This document shows positions 55,465 to 64,000 of a stretch of DNA of 64,000 nucleotides, piece by piece. A program made the translations under genes and the position numbers. Position 1 is the first letter of the stretch. Each line of letters starts with the position of its first letter. The stretch comes from Paralteromonas sediminis (GTDB lineage Bacteria; Pseudomonadota; Gammaproteobacteria; Enterobacterales; Alteromonadaceae), in assembly GCF_003820355.1 (NCBI RefSeq), contig NZ_RPOK01000001.1, positions 26,847 through 90,846 on the forward strand. Direction: 5' to 3'. The notes beneath the pieces were generated by a model, which did no database searches, was not told the DNA's origin, and saw only the letters and a program-made list of their open reading frames with translations.

Positions 55465-57108
55465 TTACTGAGTATTAGCTTGTTTGAATTTTGTTATTAA
55501 TGCCGCGGTTGAGTGATCAAATGCACTTAGTGCAGTGTTCCCATCAATCCCACTCAGTACCTGATTACCCAGAACTTTTCCTAATTCCACGCCCCACTGG
55601 TCGTAAGAATTTAGGTGCCAAATGGTGCCCTGAACATGTACTTTATGCTCATACATAGCAATCAGCGCGCCAAGTGTGAAAGGATCGAGTTTTTCAAACG
55701 TAATGGTATTGCTAGGTTTGTTACCTGGCATGGTCTTGTGTTCCGCTAAAGCACGGCGCTCATCTTCTTCCAAGCCTTTGTTTTCGAGGTCTGCATAACA
55801 ATCTTCATACGCCTTACCCTGCATAAGTGCCTGTGCCTGACCAAAACAGTTAGAGGCCAGCATGGCGTGATGGGTTGCATCGCTGTTGTCGGCCACGAGT
55901 GGGAAAATGAAGTCGATAGGCATAAGTCCTGCACCTTGATGGATCAATTGGTGAAAACTATGCTGCCCATTGGTGCCTTCACTACCCCAAATGATGGGAC
56001 CAGTGGCATAATCAACACGCTCGCCGTCTTTGTTCACACTTTTTCCATTGCTTTCCATGTCCAATTGCTGAATATATGCGGGTAGGCCTCTTAAGTAATG
56101 GTAATAGGGCAATAGAACCTGCGACTGGCCATCAAAGAAGTGTCGATACCAAACGCCAAGTGTGGCAAGAATTACAGGTATATTTTGTTCAAGAGGTGCA
56201 GACACAAAATGTTCATCCATGGCATGGGCACCGTCCAGCATGGCATTGAAGTTATCAAAGCCCAGTGCTAGTGCAATCGGCAAACCGATTGCTGACCACA
56301 ATGAATAGCGGCCGCCAACCCAATCCCACATAGGAAAGATATTTTCTTTTGCAATTCCAAACTCAGTCGCCGCCGCGACATTAGATGAAATTGCGATAAA
56401 GTGTTTTGCGATATCCTCTTGTGTGCCGCCCTTAGAAAAAAACCAAGATTTTGCGGTGAGGGTATTTTGCAATGTTTCCTGCGTAGTGAATGACTTAGAA
56501 GACATCACAATCAAGGTTTCTTCATGATCCAGCGCATTCAACACATCATTGATGTGGCAACCATCAACATTTGCCACAAAATGGACGTTGATGGTGTCAG
56601 TTTGGTAAGGCTTCAATGCTTCGGTCATGATCTTAGGGCCTAAGAAAGACCCGCCAATGCCAATACTTACTACGTGTTTGATAGGTTTCCCGGTATAGCC
56701 AAGATGACGACCACTGTGAATGTCGTTTACAAAGGCGGCCATCTTATCTAGCGTTGCCCTTACTTCTGGCATGACGTCCTTGCCATCTACATAAACAGGT
56801 TTATCTGACTTGTTACGCAGTGCAGTATGCAACACGGCACGCCCTTCGGTGTTATTAATAATCTCACCTGCGAACATGGCATCTCGAGTTTCTTCAACCT
56901 TACACGCTTTGGCTAGGTCGAATAGACCCTGCATAACACTGCTTGTTATGCGGTTTTTTGAATAATCTATTTCGATACCACACGCCGACACAGTGAAATC
57001 TTGAGCGCGTGAGGGTTCAGCTGCAAACCAGTCTCGCATGTGCTGACCTTTGATTTCGTTTGCAAGATTTGACAACGTTGTCCATTCTGGAGTCTGCATG
57101 AAATTCAT
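55465..57108 (-). CDS. pgi: Glucose-6-phosphate isomerase
   Basis: A 547-residue enzyme (549 in E. coli) interconverting glucose-6-phosphate and fructose-6-phosphate. Signatures are [54 protein letters not shown] with active-site glutamate and histidine nearby, and the C-terminal region with the catalytic lysine (SFDQWG-type, here [11 protein letters not shown]). It lies 15 bp after tal on the same strand, so the two sugar-phosphate enzymes form an operon. Confidence 0.96.
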   Translation of the reverse strand: MNFMQTPEWTTLSNLANEIKGQHMRDWFAAEPSRAQDFTVSACGIEIDYSKNRITSSVMQGLFDLAKACKVEETRDAMFAGEIINNTEGRAVLHTALRNKSDKPVYVDGKDVMPEVRATLDKMAAFVNDIHSGRHLGYTGKPIKHVVSIGIGGSFLGPKIMTEALKPYQTDTINVHFVANVDGCHINDVLNALDHEETLIVMSSKSFTTQETLQNTLTAKSWFFSKGGTQEDIAKHFIAISSNVAAATEFGIAKENIFPMWDWVGGRYSLWSAIGLPIALALGFDNFNAMLDGAHAMDEHFVSAPLEQNIPVILATLGVWYRHFFDGQSQVLLPYYHYLRGLPAYIQQLDMESNGKSVNKDGERVDYATGPIIWGSEGTNGQHSFHQLIHQGAGLMPIDFIFPLVADNSDATHHAMLASNCFGQAQALMQGKAYEDCYADLENKGLEEDERRALAEHKTMPGNKPSNTITFEKLDPFTLGALIAMYEHKVHVQGTIWHLNSYDQWGVELGKVLGNQVLSGIDGNTALSAFDHSTAALITKFKQANTQ

Positions 57109-57123
57109 AATGACTATGTTCCT

Positions 57124-58083
57124 TTACACTGTAAGCTTTTGCTTTAATTGTGCTTCTAACTTGCCTTGATCGGCTGCGAAATTGCGAATACCTTCAGCTA
57201 ACTTTTCAGTTGCCATCGGGTCTTCATTCATCTCCCAGCGAAATTGTGACTCGGTGAGGGAATCAGAGGGAGTGGCAGTGGTACCCTTGTCGGTTAATTG
57301 CGTAGGTAAAGCCGTTTTTTCATTGGCAAGTTCTTCAAGTAGTTGAGGGCTGATAGTCAGCCTATCACATCCTGCCAGAGCCTGAATTTCGCCAATATTG
57401 CGGAAACTTGCGCCCATCACTACCGTTTTGTAGCCATGTTCTTTGTAATAATTGTAAATTCGAGTCACTGATTGCACGCCCGGGTCCTCGAGTGGTGCAT
57501 AACTATCGACACCTGTATTTGCTTTATACCAATCCAAAATACGGCCTACGAAAGGGGAAATCAGATAAACGCCAGATTCGGCACATGCCCGAGCCTGAGC
57601 AAAGCTGAAAAGCAATGTAAGGTTACAGTTGATCCCCTCTTTTTCGAGATGCTCGGCAGCTTTGATACCTTCCCAGGTTGACGCTATTTTAATCAGGATG
57701 CGCGATTTATCTATGCCTGCCTGGTCATACAACGCGATGAGTCGGTGTGCCTTTTCGATCGTTGCATTTGTATCAAAGGACAATCGGGCATCGACCTCAG
57801 TAGAAATTCTGCCAGGGATCAAGGCGCTGATTTCTTTTCCTATCAGCACTGCGAGTTTGTCGCCAGCGTCAATGACTTGCTGAGCAATGTCTGCACTTTG
57901 CGACTTTGCCCAATCAACAGATTCTTGTATTAATGAAGCGTACTGTGGAAGGGCCGCTGCTTTAAGCAATAAGGAAGGGTTGGTAGTTGCGTCAACAGGC
58001 TGATATTTTTTTATTGCCTCAATGTCGCCCGTGTCGGCAACAACAGTTGTGATGTCTCGCAAAGCATCAAGTTGATTCGTCAT
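57124..58083 (-). CDS. tal: Transaldolase (TalB type)
   Basis: A 319-residue pentose-phosphate enzyme with the Schiff-base lysine at Lys132 in [18 protein letters not shown], the same position as in E. coli TalB, and the N-terminal signature [13 protein letters not shown]. It moves a dihydroxyacetone unit between sugar phosphates. It leads the tal-pgi operon and is divergent from yaaA with 101 bp between starts. In E. coli talB also lies close to yaaA and thrABC. Confidence 0.96.
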   Translation of the reverse strand: MTNQLDALRDITTVVADTGDIEAIKKYQPVDATTNPSLLLKAAALPQYASLIQESVDWAKSQSADIAQQVIDAGDKLAVLIGKEISALIPGRISTEVDARLSFDTNATIEKAHRLIALYDQAGIDKSRILIKIASTWEGIKAAEHLEKEGINCNLTLLFSFAQARACAESGVYLISPFVGRILDWYKANTGVDSYAPLEDPGVQSVTRIYNYYKEHGYKTVVMGASFRNIGEIQALAGCDRLTISPQLLEELANEKTALPTQLTDKGTTATPSDSLTESQFRWEMNEDPMATEKLAEGIRNFAADQGKLEAQLKQKLTV

Positions 58084-58184
58084 GTGGCTCTCGTATTTAA
58101 TTTTATTACAAATGGAGGAAGTATAAACCTAATAGGGCGCTTGAGTGTATACTCTTCCAGTTATCAAATGAGCTAGGAGTTTTT

Positions 58185-58961
58185 ATGTTAATTGTTGTAT
58201 CGCCAGCCAAGAATCTCGACGTCACGTCTGCGGTTTCAGTCGAGGACTATACTTTACCAGACTTGATTGACGATACCATGACATTAGTCGATCGTTGTAA
58301 AACATTATCGCCATCGCAGCTAGGTTCACTGATGTCTATCAGTGATAAGTTGGCCGTTTTAAATGCGGAACGCTTCAACAGTTTCACGTTACCTTTAACA
58401 AAGGAAAATGCAAAACAGGCGATGTATATGTTTAATGGCGATGTCTATACAGGACTGGATGCGCAGAGCCTCGATGACGATGATGTGGCATTTGCACAAA
58501 AACACTTGCGTATCCTATCAGGGCTTTATGGTATTTTGCGCCCCCTTGACCTTATTCAACCATACCGCCTTGAAATGGGCACTAAGCTGGATAATTCACG
58601 GGGAAAAAACCTCTATGAATTTTGGAATACCAAGCTAGCAGAGAAAATAAATACTGAGTTAAACGAAGCGTCAGAGCAGACCCTGGTGAACTTAGCCTCT
58701 AATGAATATTTTAAGGCCGTTGACAAAAAGGCGCTCAACGCCACTATTATTACCCCAGTTTTTAAGGACTATAAAAACGGGCAGTACAAAATTATCAGTT
58801 TTTATGCCAAAAAAGCCCGCGGTCTCATGGCTCGCTACATAATTCAAAATAAGCTGACATCATCAACCGAGCTATCGTCTTTCAACCTTGCCGGTTATGT
58901 TTACAGTGAAAAAGACAGTACGCCCGATACCCCAGTTTTTTTGCGTGACAGCCAGGAGTAG
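58185..58961 (+). CDS. yaaA: YaaA, peroxide-stress protein (DUF328)
   Basis: A 258-residue protein that matches E. coli YaaA along its length: [15 protein letters not shown] at the N-terminus, [41 protein letters not shown] and [14 protein letters not shown]. In E. coli it lowers free intracellular iron during peroxide stress and has a DNA-binding helix-hairpin-helix-like fold. AGGAG precedes the ATG. A glutathione transferase gene follows after 5 bp, which fits a shared oxidative-stress role. Confidence 0.95.
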   Translation: MLIVVSPAKNLDVTSAVSVEDYTLPDLIDDTMTLVDRCKTLSPSQLGSLMSISDKLAVLNAERFNSFTLPLTKENAKQAMYMFNGDVYTGLDAQSLDDDDVAFAQKHLRILSGLYGILRPLDLIQPYRLEMGTKLDNSRGKNLYEFWNTKLAEKINTELNEASEQTLVNLASNEYFKAVDKKALNATIITPVFKDYKNGQYKIISFYAKKARGLMARYIIQNKLTSSTELSSFNLAGYVYSEKDSTPDTPVFLRDSQE

Positions 58962-58966
58962 CACTC

Positions 58967-59605
58967 ATGTATACACTTTACGGGTTTCCTAATACGCGTT
59001 CTTTTAGAGTGCTTTGGGCGCTAGAGGAAGCTCAGGTTAACTATGATTATCAGGTAGTAAATTTATACCAAGGCGAGCATAAGCAAGCTAACTATTTGGC
59101 CTTATCACCCATGGCTAAAGTGCCCTTATTAAAAACACCTGAAGGTGTGCTTGCGGAGTCGCCAGCGATACTGGCTTATTTGGCGGCTCATCATGGCGCT
59201 CCTTTATTGCCTGACAGTACCGACCTTTTTGTCACTGGTAAGGTATTTGAGATGCAGTCTTTTATTGCCTGTGAACTGGAGCAGCCGTTGTGGACAATGG
59301 CGAAGCATACATTTGCACTGCCCGAAGAAAGGCGTGTTAAAAAAGTGAAAGAGACGGCTAAGTGGGAATATGAACGAGCACTCAAGGTGTTTTCAAGCAT
59401 GCTCAACGACAACGCGTATGCCACGGGCACGCAGTTTAGTTATGCTGATATTTTGGCTGTCCACACGTTGAACTGGGCCAAGAACGCTAACATGCCTTGC
59501 CAATTTGACAATGTTAAGCACTATTGTGAAACCGTGATGAGAAGAGAGGCTTATCAACGCGCGCTGCAAAAAGAACAGGAAAAATTAGCCTCGTTCAACA
59601 AATAG
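58967..59605 (+). CDS. Glutathione S-transferase family protein
   Basis: A 212-residue cytosolic GST-fold protein: thioredoxin-like domain at residues 1-80 (MYTLYGFPNTRSFRVLWALEE, PMAKVPLLKTPEGVLAESPAI) and an all-helical C-terminal domain. The cis-proline (KVPLL) and the glutathione-binding Glu-Ser pair (AES) are present. Its substrate is unknown. It starts 5 bp after yaaA with GGAG before the ATG, so it is in the same operon. Confidence 0.9.
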   Translation: MYTLYGFPNTRSFRVLWALEEAQVNYDYQVVNLYQGEHKQANYLALSPMAKVPLLKTPEGVLAESPAILAYLAAHHGAPLLPDSTDLFVTGKVFEMQSFIACELEQPLWTMAKHTFALPEERRVKKVKETAKWEYERALKVFSSMLNDNAYATGTQFSYADILAVHTLNWAKNANMPCQFDNVKHYCETVMRREAYQRALQKEQEKLASFNK

Positions 59606-59681
59606 ACACAATTGTTGGCTATTATTTATTCATGTAAGTGATTTAATACTAGTCAACAAATATCCAACATTAGGACGTGTC

Positions 59682-60017
59682 ATGCAGCTCGGTCAGTTTT
59701 CTCTCAGTTTATCAGTAAGCGATATCGCTATTTCTAAATCTTTCTATGAAAAGTTAGGCTTCGAACCCTTGCCATCCTGTGGTTCCATCGAAGATAAATG
59801 GCTCATCATGAAAAGTGGTAGCGTGATGATAGGGCTGTTTGAAGGGATGTTTGAAGACAACATAATGACGTTTAACCCGGACAATGTGCGGGAAATTGAA
59901 CGATTATTGACAGAAGAAGGTGTGGAAATGCTCACTCCTGTCAAAGGAGAAAGTGGTCCGGGTCACTGTATTTTTAAGGACCCGGACGGCAACACCATTA
60001 TGCTTGACCAGTTTTAA
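59682..60017 (+). CDS. VOC-superfamily protein (glyoxalase/bleomycin-resistance fold)
   Basis: A 111-residue single-module VOC protein. It has the paired beta-alpha-beta-beta-beta pattern: FSLSLSVSDIAISKSFYEKLGFEP and the C-terminal GHCIFKDPDGNTIMLDQF with the conserved metal-binding glutamate position replaced by aspartate. Family roles range from isomerases to resistance proteins. AGGA precedes the ATG. It ends 6 bp from the convergent halogenase gene and is separated from the GST gene by 76 bp. Confidence 0.85.
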   Translation: MQLGQFSLSLSVSDIAISKSFYEKLGFEPLPSCGSIEDKWLIMKSGSVMIGLFEGMFEDNIMTFNPDNVREIERLLTEEGVEMLTPVKGESGPGHCIFKDPDGNTIMLDQF

Positions 60018-60023
60018 CTCGGT

Positions 60024-61658
60024 CTAGGCTACCCAGCCTGCCGGTTTGGCATGGGTTTGATATTGCTGCATGCCAACCTTTTGTTGCAGCCAGTAGGCAT
60101 GGGGTGGCAGGTTCTGTTTTGCTGCCTGAAGACGCTGTAAAATGATCGGATTGATTTCAGTGGGTGGCCGGTTTGTGCCGAACCATTGTTCTGACTCCTG
60201 CTTTAAGAAGTCCATGCCATATAAAATGCATTCATAGCTTTGATAGTTCCATAGACCGGCTGTGTCTACTGCAGGTCTGCGGTCCTGACCCGCTATTGTC
60301 TGGTCTACCGGTAACACAGATTGACCCGGTAACCACATATCATCAAAGTCTGAAGGGCTCGGGGGCTTCACTTTCCAGTATTCAAACTTAGCTTTCAATC
60401 TGTCGTTAATGCGCTCTGGCTTTTGCACTTCGCGCCAGAAATCAGTATCGGTCCGTTGTGTGAGGCAATAGTGCATATTAATGAAATCGAGTATTTCATA
60501 AAACCGGTTGCTCATCAGACGGTTATATCGGGTAGACAGCAAGTCCATCCCCGAGTCCTGCCAGGGGAAATGCTCAGCGAGCATTACCGCGCCCATGTCA
60601 CTTAAATACAAACCGGTCGATTCAAGGGGCTCAATAAAGCCACCCGATAAGCCTATCGCAACACAGTTGCCGTGCCAAGTTCTATGCCTTCTTCCTACTT
60701 TGAAGCGTACCAAGCGCGCGTCCAATGCGCCTGTGTCGTCACCCTGATAGGCGCGCATTTCTCTTTCAGCTGATTCCTCGTCGATGAAGGCACTTGAATG
60801 CACATAGCCAATTGAACGGCGGCTTTGCATAGGAATATCCCAAATCCAGCCATTGGATAGGGCTGTAGCCGTTGTGTAGGGACGAACCATGCCAGGATAA
60901 AAATCATCATAGGGCACGTGCATGGTAATAGCTCTGTCACACAATAGCCATTGTGAGCAATCTTCAAAACCGACACCTAGCTTTTCTTCAATCAGCCGCG
61001 CTCGAAAACCCGTACAGTCGACAAAAATGTCAGATTCGAGTGTTTCACCCTGGTCGGTGGTAACCGATTGGATATGATCTGCATCGCGCAATGTAATATC
61101 GACTACATTGGCAAAGGTATGTTTAACGCCACGCTGAACCGAAAATTCGCATAAATAGTCAGCAAACTTCTGTGCATTCATATGGTAGGCATAGCTAAGG
61201 GGTTGTCCCATACGCCATTCACCCATCATTTTAGGTGTTAGCCCCATTTCACAAATAATCGGTTGGGCTGAGCAGGTTTCCATAAAGGGAATACTTTGAT
61301 CACTTTGCAGCCAGCGCATGCCCATGTTGTCACGGGGCTGGACGGTCGCCCTGCTGAACGGGTGGTGGTAGAAGGTATTGTTCTTATGCACCCAATTGGT
61401 GTACTTGATGGATTGTTTGAATGTGGCCTCAGTGGCGCGCATAAATTCCATTTCGTCCACACCGATAACGGCAAGTAAATGACGCATCGAAGGAATGGTG
61501 GCCTCACCCACAGAAATTCTGGGAGTATCAGGTGACTCTATCAGGTGAATATCGACCTTTGGATCAGCACCTTTATTGTTCAGTGCGCCGTTCAGATAGG
61601 CGGCAGTCATCCAACCTGCTGAGCCGCCCCCTACGATTACTACTCTTCTTTTTTGCAT
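60024..61658 (-). CDS. Flavin-dependent tryptophan-halogenase-like protein
   Basis: A 544-residue FAD enzyme of the PrnA class. The dinucleotide motif is VGGGSAGWMTAAYL (residues 9-22). Lys81 in ATFKQSIKY corresponds to the PrnA chloramine-forming lysine, the halogenase signature WxWxIP is WIWDIP at 271-276, and Glu346-Ser347 (PLESTGLYL) match the PrnA active-site pair. All catalytic residues expected of a halogenase are therefore present. Its substrate is unknown; related genes in marine bacteria commonly sit beside TonB-dependent receptors. It starts 15 bp after the sulfotransferase-like gene, implying one operon. No flavin reductase gene is adjacent. Confidence 0.9.
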   Translation of the reverse strand: MQKRRVVIVGGGSAGWMTAAYLNGALNNKGADPKVDIHLIESPDTPRISVGEATIPSMRHLLAVIGVDEMEFMRATEATFKQSIKYTNWVHKNNTFYHHPFSRATVQPRDNMGMRWLQSDQSIPFMETCSAQPIICEMGLTPKMMGEWRMGQPLSYAYHMNAQKFADYLCEFSVQRGVKHTFANVVDITLRDADHIQSVTTDQGETLESDIFVDCTGFRARLIEEKLGVGFEDCSQWLLCDRAITMHVPYDDFYPGMVRPYTTATALSNGWIWDIPMQSRRSIGYVHSSAFIDEESAEREMRAYQGDDTGALDARLVRFKVGRRHRTWHGNCVAIGLSGGFIEPLESTGLYLSDMGAVMLAEHFPWQDSGMDLLSTRYNRLMSNRFYEILDFINMHYCLTQRTDTDFWREVQKPERINDRLKAKFEYWKVKPPSPSDFDDMWLPGQSVLPVDQTIAGQDRRPAVDTAGLWNYQSYECILYGMDFLKQESEQWFGTNRPPTEINPIILQRLQAAKQNLPPHAYWLQQKVGMQQYQTHAKPAGWVA

Positions 61659-61673
61659 AACGATTATCTAATA

Positions 61674-62462
61674 TTAATAGTAGCCAAGAATATTGCGCAA
61701 TCCTGGTGCTGCATATTCAACAAGCTGTTTTTGTTTATCGGGTAACTCACTCGGTAATTCCACACTCTGACCCGATAAGTTCTCTCTGGCGGTACCACTT
61801 TGTTTTCTGTCAGAGCCAATTTTTACCCGTTCTTTCCAGTCACCTGGCAATGAAGGCAAACCAAGCACACTGAGTAAATCAGCAAAAAAGGTCTCTGCTT
61901 CTTTGCTTTCCAGATTTTTCAAATGTTTTATCACATGTTCGTACTTGACCAGCTTTACGCCAGTACCAAGCCATGCAACCGCATTGTGTGTAAAAATTTC
62001 TTCCAAGGTAGGTGCTTTTTGATAAATACCAAATATCATCATGTTTAGCATCTCTTCTATGGAAACCGCGCCGTTTTTAAGGTGATCCATTTGTCCCTGA
62101 AAACTGTCAGAGAGGAAAAAGCGCGCTCTTGCTAGTACCCAGTCATAAGGGTCACGAACAATGAGCAATTGCGTTGTGGATTTAAGGCCTCTGGCTGCAT
62201 CATCAGAAAACAGCAGGTGTCCCCAACTTAGTACAGGCTTTTTGCTATCAAATGCCTGCAAATGCTGTTTAAGGTTAGGATGCTGAATGAAGTCAGCATG
62301 GTATTGTTGTTCTACTGGCACAAACATTCTCAAAATGTTGCGCATTAAGTGGGTGCCACACTTGGGCACTGAATTAATAAAAACGGGATGTGTGAGAGGG
62401 TGTTGCTCAAAATTTTTGTTGAGCTCGTTCAGGTTATCAGACTTAGCAAAAACTCTTGGCAT
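61674..62462 (-). CDS. Sulfotransferase-like protein
   Basis: A 262-residue protein with a P-loop-type PAPS-binding motif near the N-terminus (INSVPKCGTHLMRNIL, residues 29-44) and a 3'-phosphate-binding region LLIVRDPYDWVLARARFFLSDS (about 99-120). It may transfer sulfate from PAPS to a hydroxyl or amine, but the acceptor is not known. There is no signal peptide. It is followed by the halogenase-like gene at 15 bp. A terminator separates it from the receptor gene upstream, so it may have its own promoter or depend on read-through. Confidence 0.82.
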   Translation of the reverse strand: MPRVFAKSDNLNELNKNFEQHPLTHPVFINSVPKCGTHLMRNILRMFVPVEQQYHADFIQHPNLKQHLQAFDSKKPVLSWGHLLFSDDAARGLKSTTQLLIVRDPYDWVLARARFFLSDSFQGQMDHLKNGAVSIEEMLNMMIFGIYQKAPTLEEIFTHNAVAWLGTGVKLVKYEHVIKHLKNLESKEAETFFADLLSVLGLPSLPGDWKERVKIGSDRKQSGTARENLSGQSVELPSELPDKQKQLVEYAAPGLRNILGYY

Positions 62463-62557
62463 TCTGTTGCTTTACGCCCCATTGACTAATTGATTACTTC
62501 TTGACCTAGTATAAAAGCATCTTATACCAGATTACGAGCGCTTACCGTGAAGCAATT

Positions 62558-62584
62558 AAAAAAGCCGACCGAAGTCGGCTTTTT
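62558..62584. terminator. Terminator after the TonB-dependent receptor gene
   Basis: A perfect stem (AAAAGCCGAC with GTCGGCTTTT, loop CGAA) begins about 15 bp past the receptor stop codon and has A and T runs on both sides. It should stop most minus-strand transcripts coming from the receptor gene. Confidence 0.85.
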
Positions 62585-62598
62585 ACAATAGCTATTAC

Positions 62599-64000
62599 TT
62601 AGAAGTCATAAGACATATTAAGGAACAGTCTTCTTCCTAACCAGTCATACTGGCTGTAGAAAGCAGAGGTACCTTCACGTCTTACTACACCACCAAAGTC
62701 ACTGGCTTTAGGCGGCTCCTGATCCAGCACGTTGGCCATACCAAAAGTGAAATCGATATCATAAAGGTTCTTAGATACCGCTAGAGAGTGGTACATCTTA
62801 CCGCTGTCGTTAAAGTCAAGTCTGACTTCTTGGCCGCGAATAGTTGATGTGTCGTTGTACTCATTTTCATTCTGGAAAGGTCTCACGTGGTTAGACACGC
62901 TACCGATATAGCGCGCTGTCCATGTTACGTTCCAATCTTCGTTTGAAGTCCAGCTCAACGTGAAGTTAGCCACTTTCTCAGGGCGACCAAATTCACCTGT
63001 TCTGTCCTCAGGATCTTCCGTTGGGAACAGCTGACGAGACGCTTCTTGCTGTACAGTACCTTCTAGACTTACGTCGAACTGACCGTACTCGGTTTCAAAG
63101 TCATACCTTACTGCAACGTCGTAACCACGGTTGACCTGGCTAGCAATGTTTAGGTAACCGCCTCGGATAGTTGAAATACGCTGATCGAGAGGGTCACGGT
63201 CAAACTGGTCACACAAAGGTTCATTGGCAAAGTCTAGTGAGTTATAACACTGTGCGGTAATGGTCGCTCCGCCCAAGTTAGTTACTTCACCTTCTATTTC
63301 AATGTCAAAGAAGTCGATGGACATGACTAAGTTTTCAACGAAGCTTGGCTTATAGATGAAGCCAAAGGTATTCGATGTTGACGTTTCCGGTGCCAATACG
63401 CCTAAGCCGCCTGACGTGACCGTGGTTGCACTAATAGCGCCACCCGAATAATCAGCTGCAATGCCGTCTGCCGCGCAGTTGTCAGCGGTTCTTTGCGTAA
63501 TGTTACCTTGAGACAATGCATCACCCCAGCGTACACAAGGGTCGGCAAGCGATTGACGAAGGCTTCCGGTTTGCTCATTCAGATATAATTCGAACAAAGC
63601 AGGTGAACGGAAAGAAGTACTTCTGTTACCACGGAATCTAAGTTGGTCGTTGATGGTCCAGTTTACGCCCACTTTGTACGTAGTATCGTCGCCAGACGAA
63701 TCGACGTCGGTGTAACGGCCAGATAGTGTTAAATCTAGTTTCTGCGCTAGGAATACGTCCTCAAGCACAGGGATCTGGAACTCGGCAAACACTGCTTTGG
63801 TATTGTCATCACCAGCGGTAATACCAGCCGTTGATGCGCCCCACACGTTACCTGCAAGGGTGGCTTCTCCAGGAGTGTCCACAATTTCGTCTTTCTGGTA
63901 ATAAATACCAACCGCGGCACCAACAGTACCTGCTGGCAGTTCAAACACATCACCTGAAGCGAAGGCTTCAAAGGTTTGCTGTTTATAAACGGTGTTACCC
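62599..64000 (-). CDS. TonB-dependent receptor, C-terminal part (5' end beyond the window)
   Basis: About 467 residues of an outer-membrane barrel remain, open to the window edge. The sequence has alternating beta strands, the TonB-receptor segment RGNRSTSFRSPALFELYL, loop cysteines (DPCVRW, DNCAADG, QCYNS, LCDQF) and the terminal NMSYDF ending in phenylalanine needed for barrel assembly. The plug domain and TonB box lie outside. It resembles the large Alteromonadales receptors that often accompany tryptophan-halogenase-like genes; its ligand is unknown. Confidence 0.92.
   Translation of the reverse strand, partial: GNTVYKQQTFEAFASGDVFELPAGTVGAAVGIYYQKDEIVDTPGEATLAGNVWGASTAGITAGDDNTKAVFAEFQIPVLEDVFLAQKLDLTLSGRYTDVDSSGDDTTYKVGVNWTINDQLRFRGNRSTSFRSPALFELYLNEQTGSLRQSLADPCVRWGDALSQGNITQRTADNCAADGIAADYSGGAISATTVTSGGLGVLAPETSTSNTFGFIYKPSFVENLVMSIDFFDIEIEGEVTNLGGATITAQCYNSLDFANEPLCDQFDRDPLDQRISTIRGGYLNIASQVNRGYDVAVRYDFETEYGQFDVSLEGTVQQEASRQLFPTEDPEDRTGEFGRPEKVANFTLSWTSNEDWNVTWTARYIGSVSNHVRPFQNENEYNDTSTIRGQEVRLDFNDSGKMYHSLAVSKNLYDIDFTFGMANVLDQEPPKASDFGGVVRREGTSAFYSQYDWLGRRLFLNMSYDF

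Overview
This 64 kb window is chromosomal core sequence from a marine gammaproteobacterium, most probably of the family Alteromonadaceae (Alteromonas, Glaciecola or Aestuariibacter type). The assignment rests on moderate GC, on protein sequences that read like Alteromonas orthologues, and on several blocks that keep the Escherichia coli gene order: thrL-thrA-thrB-thrC with yaaA and transaldolase nearby; rsmI / lpoA-yraN-diaA-dolP; and gltB-gltD next to arcB. I see no rRNA, tRNA, insertion sequence, prophage or CRISPR array.

Layout. 0-7 kb: the end of an unknown gene, an RND efflux permease with its membrane-fusion protein in reversed order, and a GGDEF/EAL protein. 7-12 kb: DNA polymerase II, an Lrp/AsnC regulator and a MepM-like peptidase on the minus strand, divergent from tyrS. 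12-17 kb: a rhodanese, ahcY, and an mtnN-cobD/cbiB-btuF operon, which places two S-adenosylhomocysteine-consuming enzymes close together. 18-24 kb: gltBD. 25-29 kb: arcB followed by two bacterial PH-domain proteins. 29-36 kb: the 2-methylcitrate (propionate) operon, GntR regulator-prpB-prpC-acnD-prpF, with two palindromic candidate operators. 37-41 kb: dolP, diaA, yraN, lpoA and rsmI. 41-44 kb: the carboxynorspermidine/carboxyspermidine route. 44-49 kb: small metabolic and envelope genes, aceK and a lone receiver protein. 49-55 kb: the threonine operon with leader peptide and attenuator, then ung. 55-60 kb: DUF3545, tal-pgi, yaaA, a glutathione transferase and a VOC protein. 60-64 kb: a flavin-dependent halogenase-like protein, a sulfotransferase-like protein and a TonB-dependent receptor cut by the window edge.

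How the genes connect. Most of the window is central metabolism and its control: nitrogen assimilation (gltBD), propionate oxidation (prp), the TCA/glyoxylate branch (aceK), redox sensing (arcB), aspartate-family amino acids (thrABC) and polyamine synthesis that starts from aspartate semialdehyde (CANSDH/NspC). The accessory-looking parts are the RND pump, the chalcone-isomerase-like/DUF3833/MAPEG genes and the halogenase-sulfotransferase-TonB receptor cluster. The least explained signals are the twin dyad elements and Met-box-like palindrome ahead of thrL, the missing canonical start codon of yraN, and the halogenase-sulfotransferase pair.
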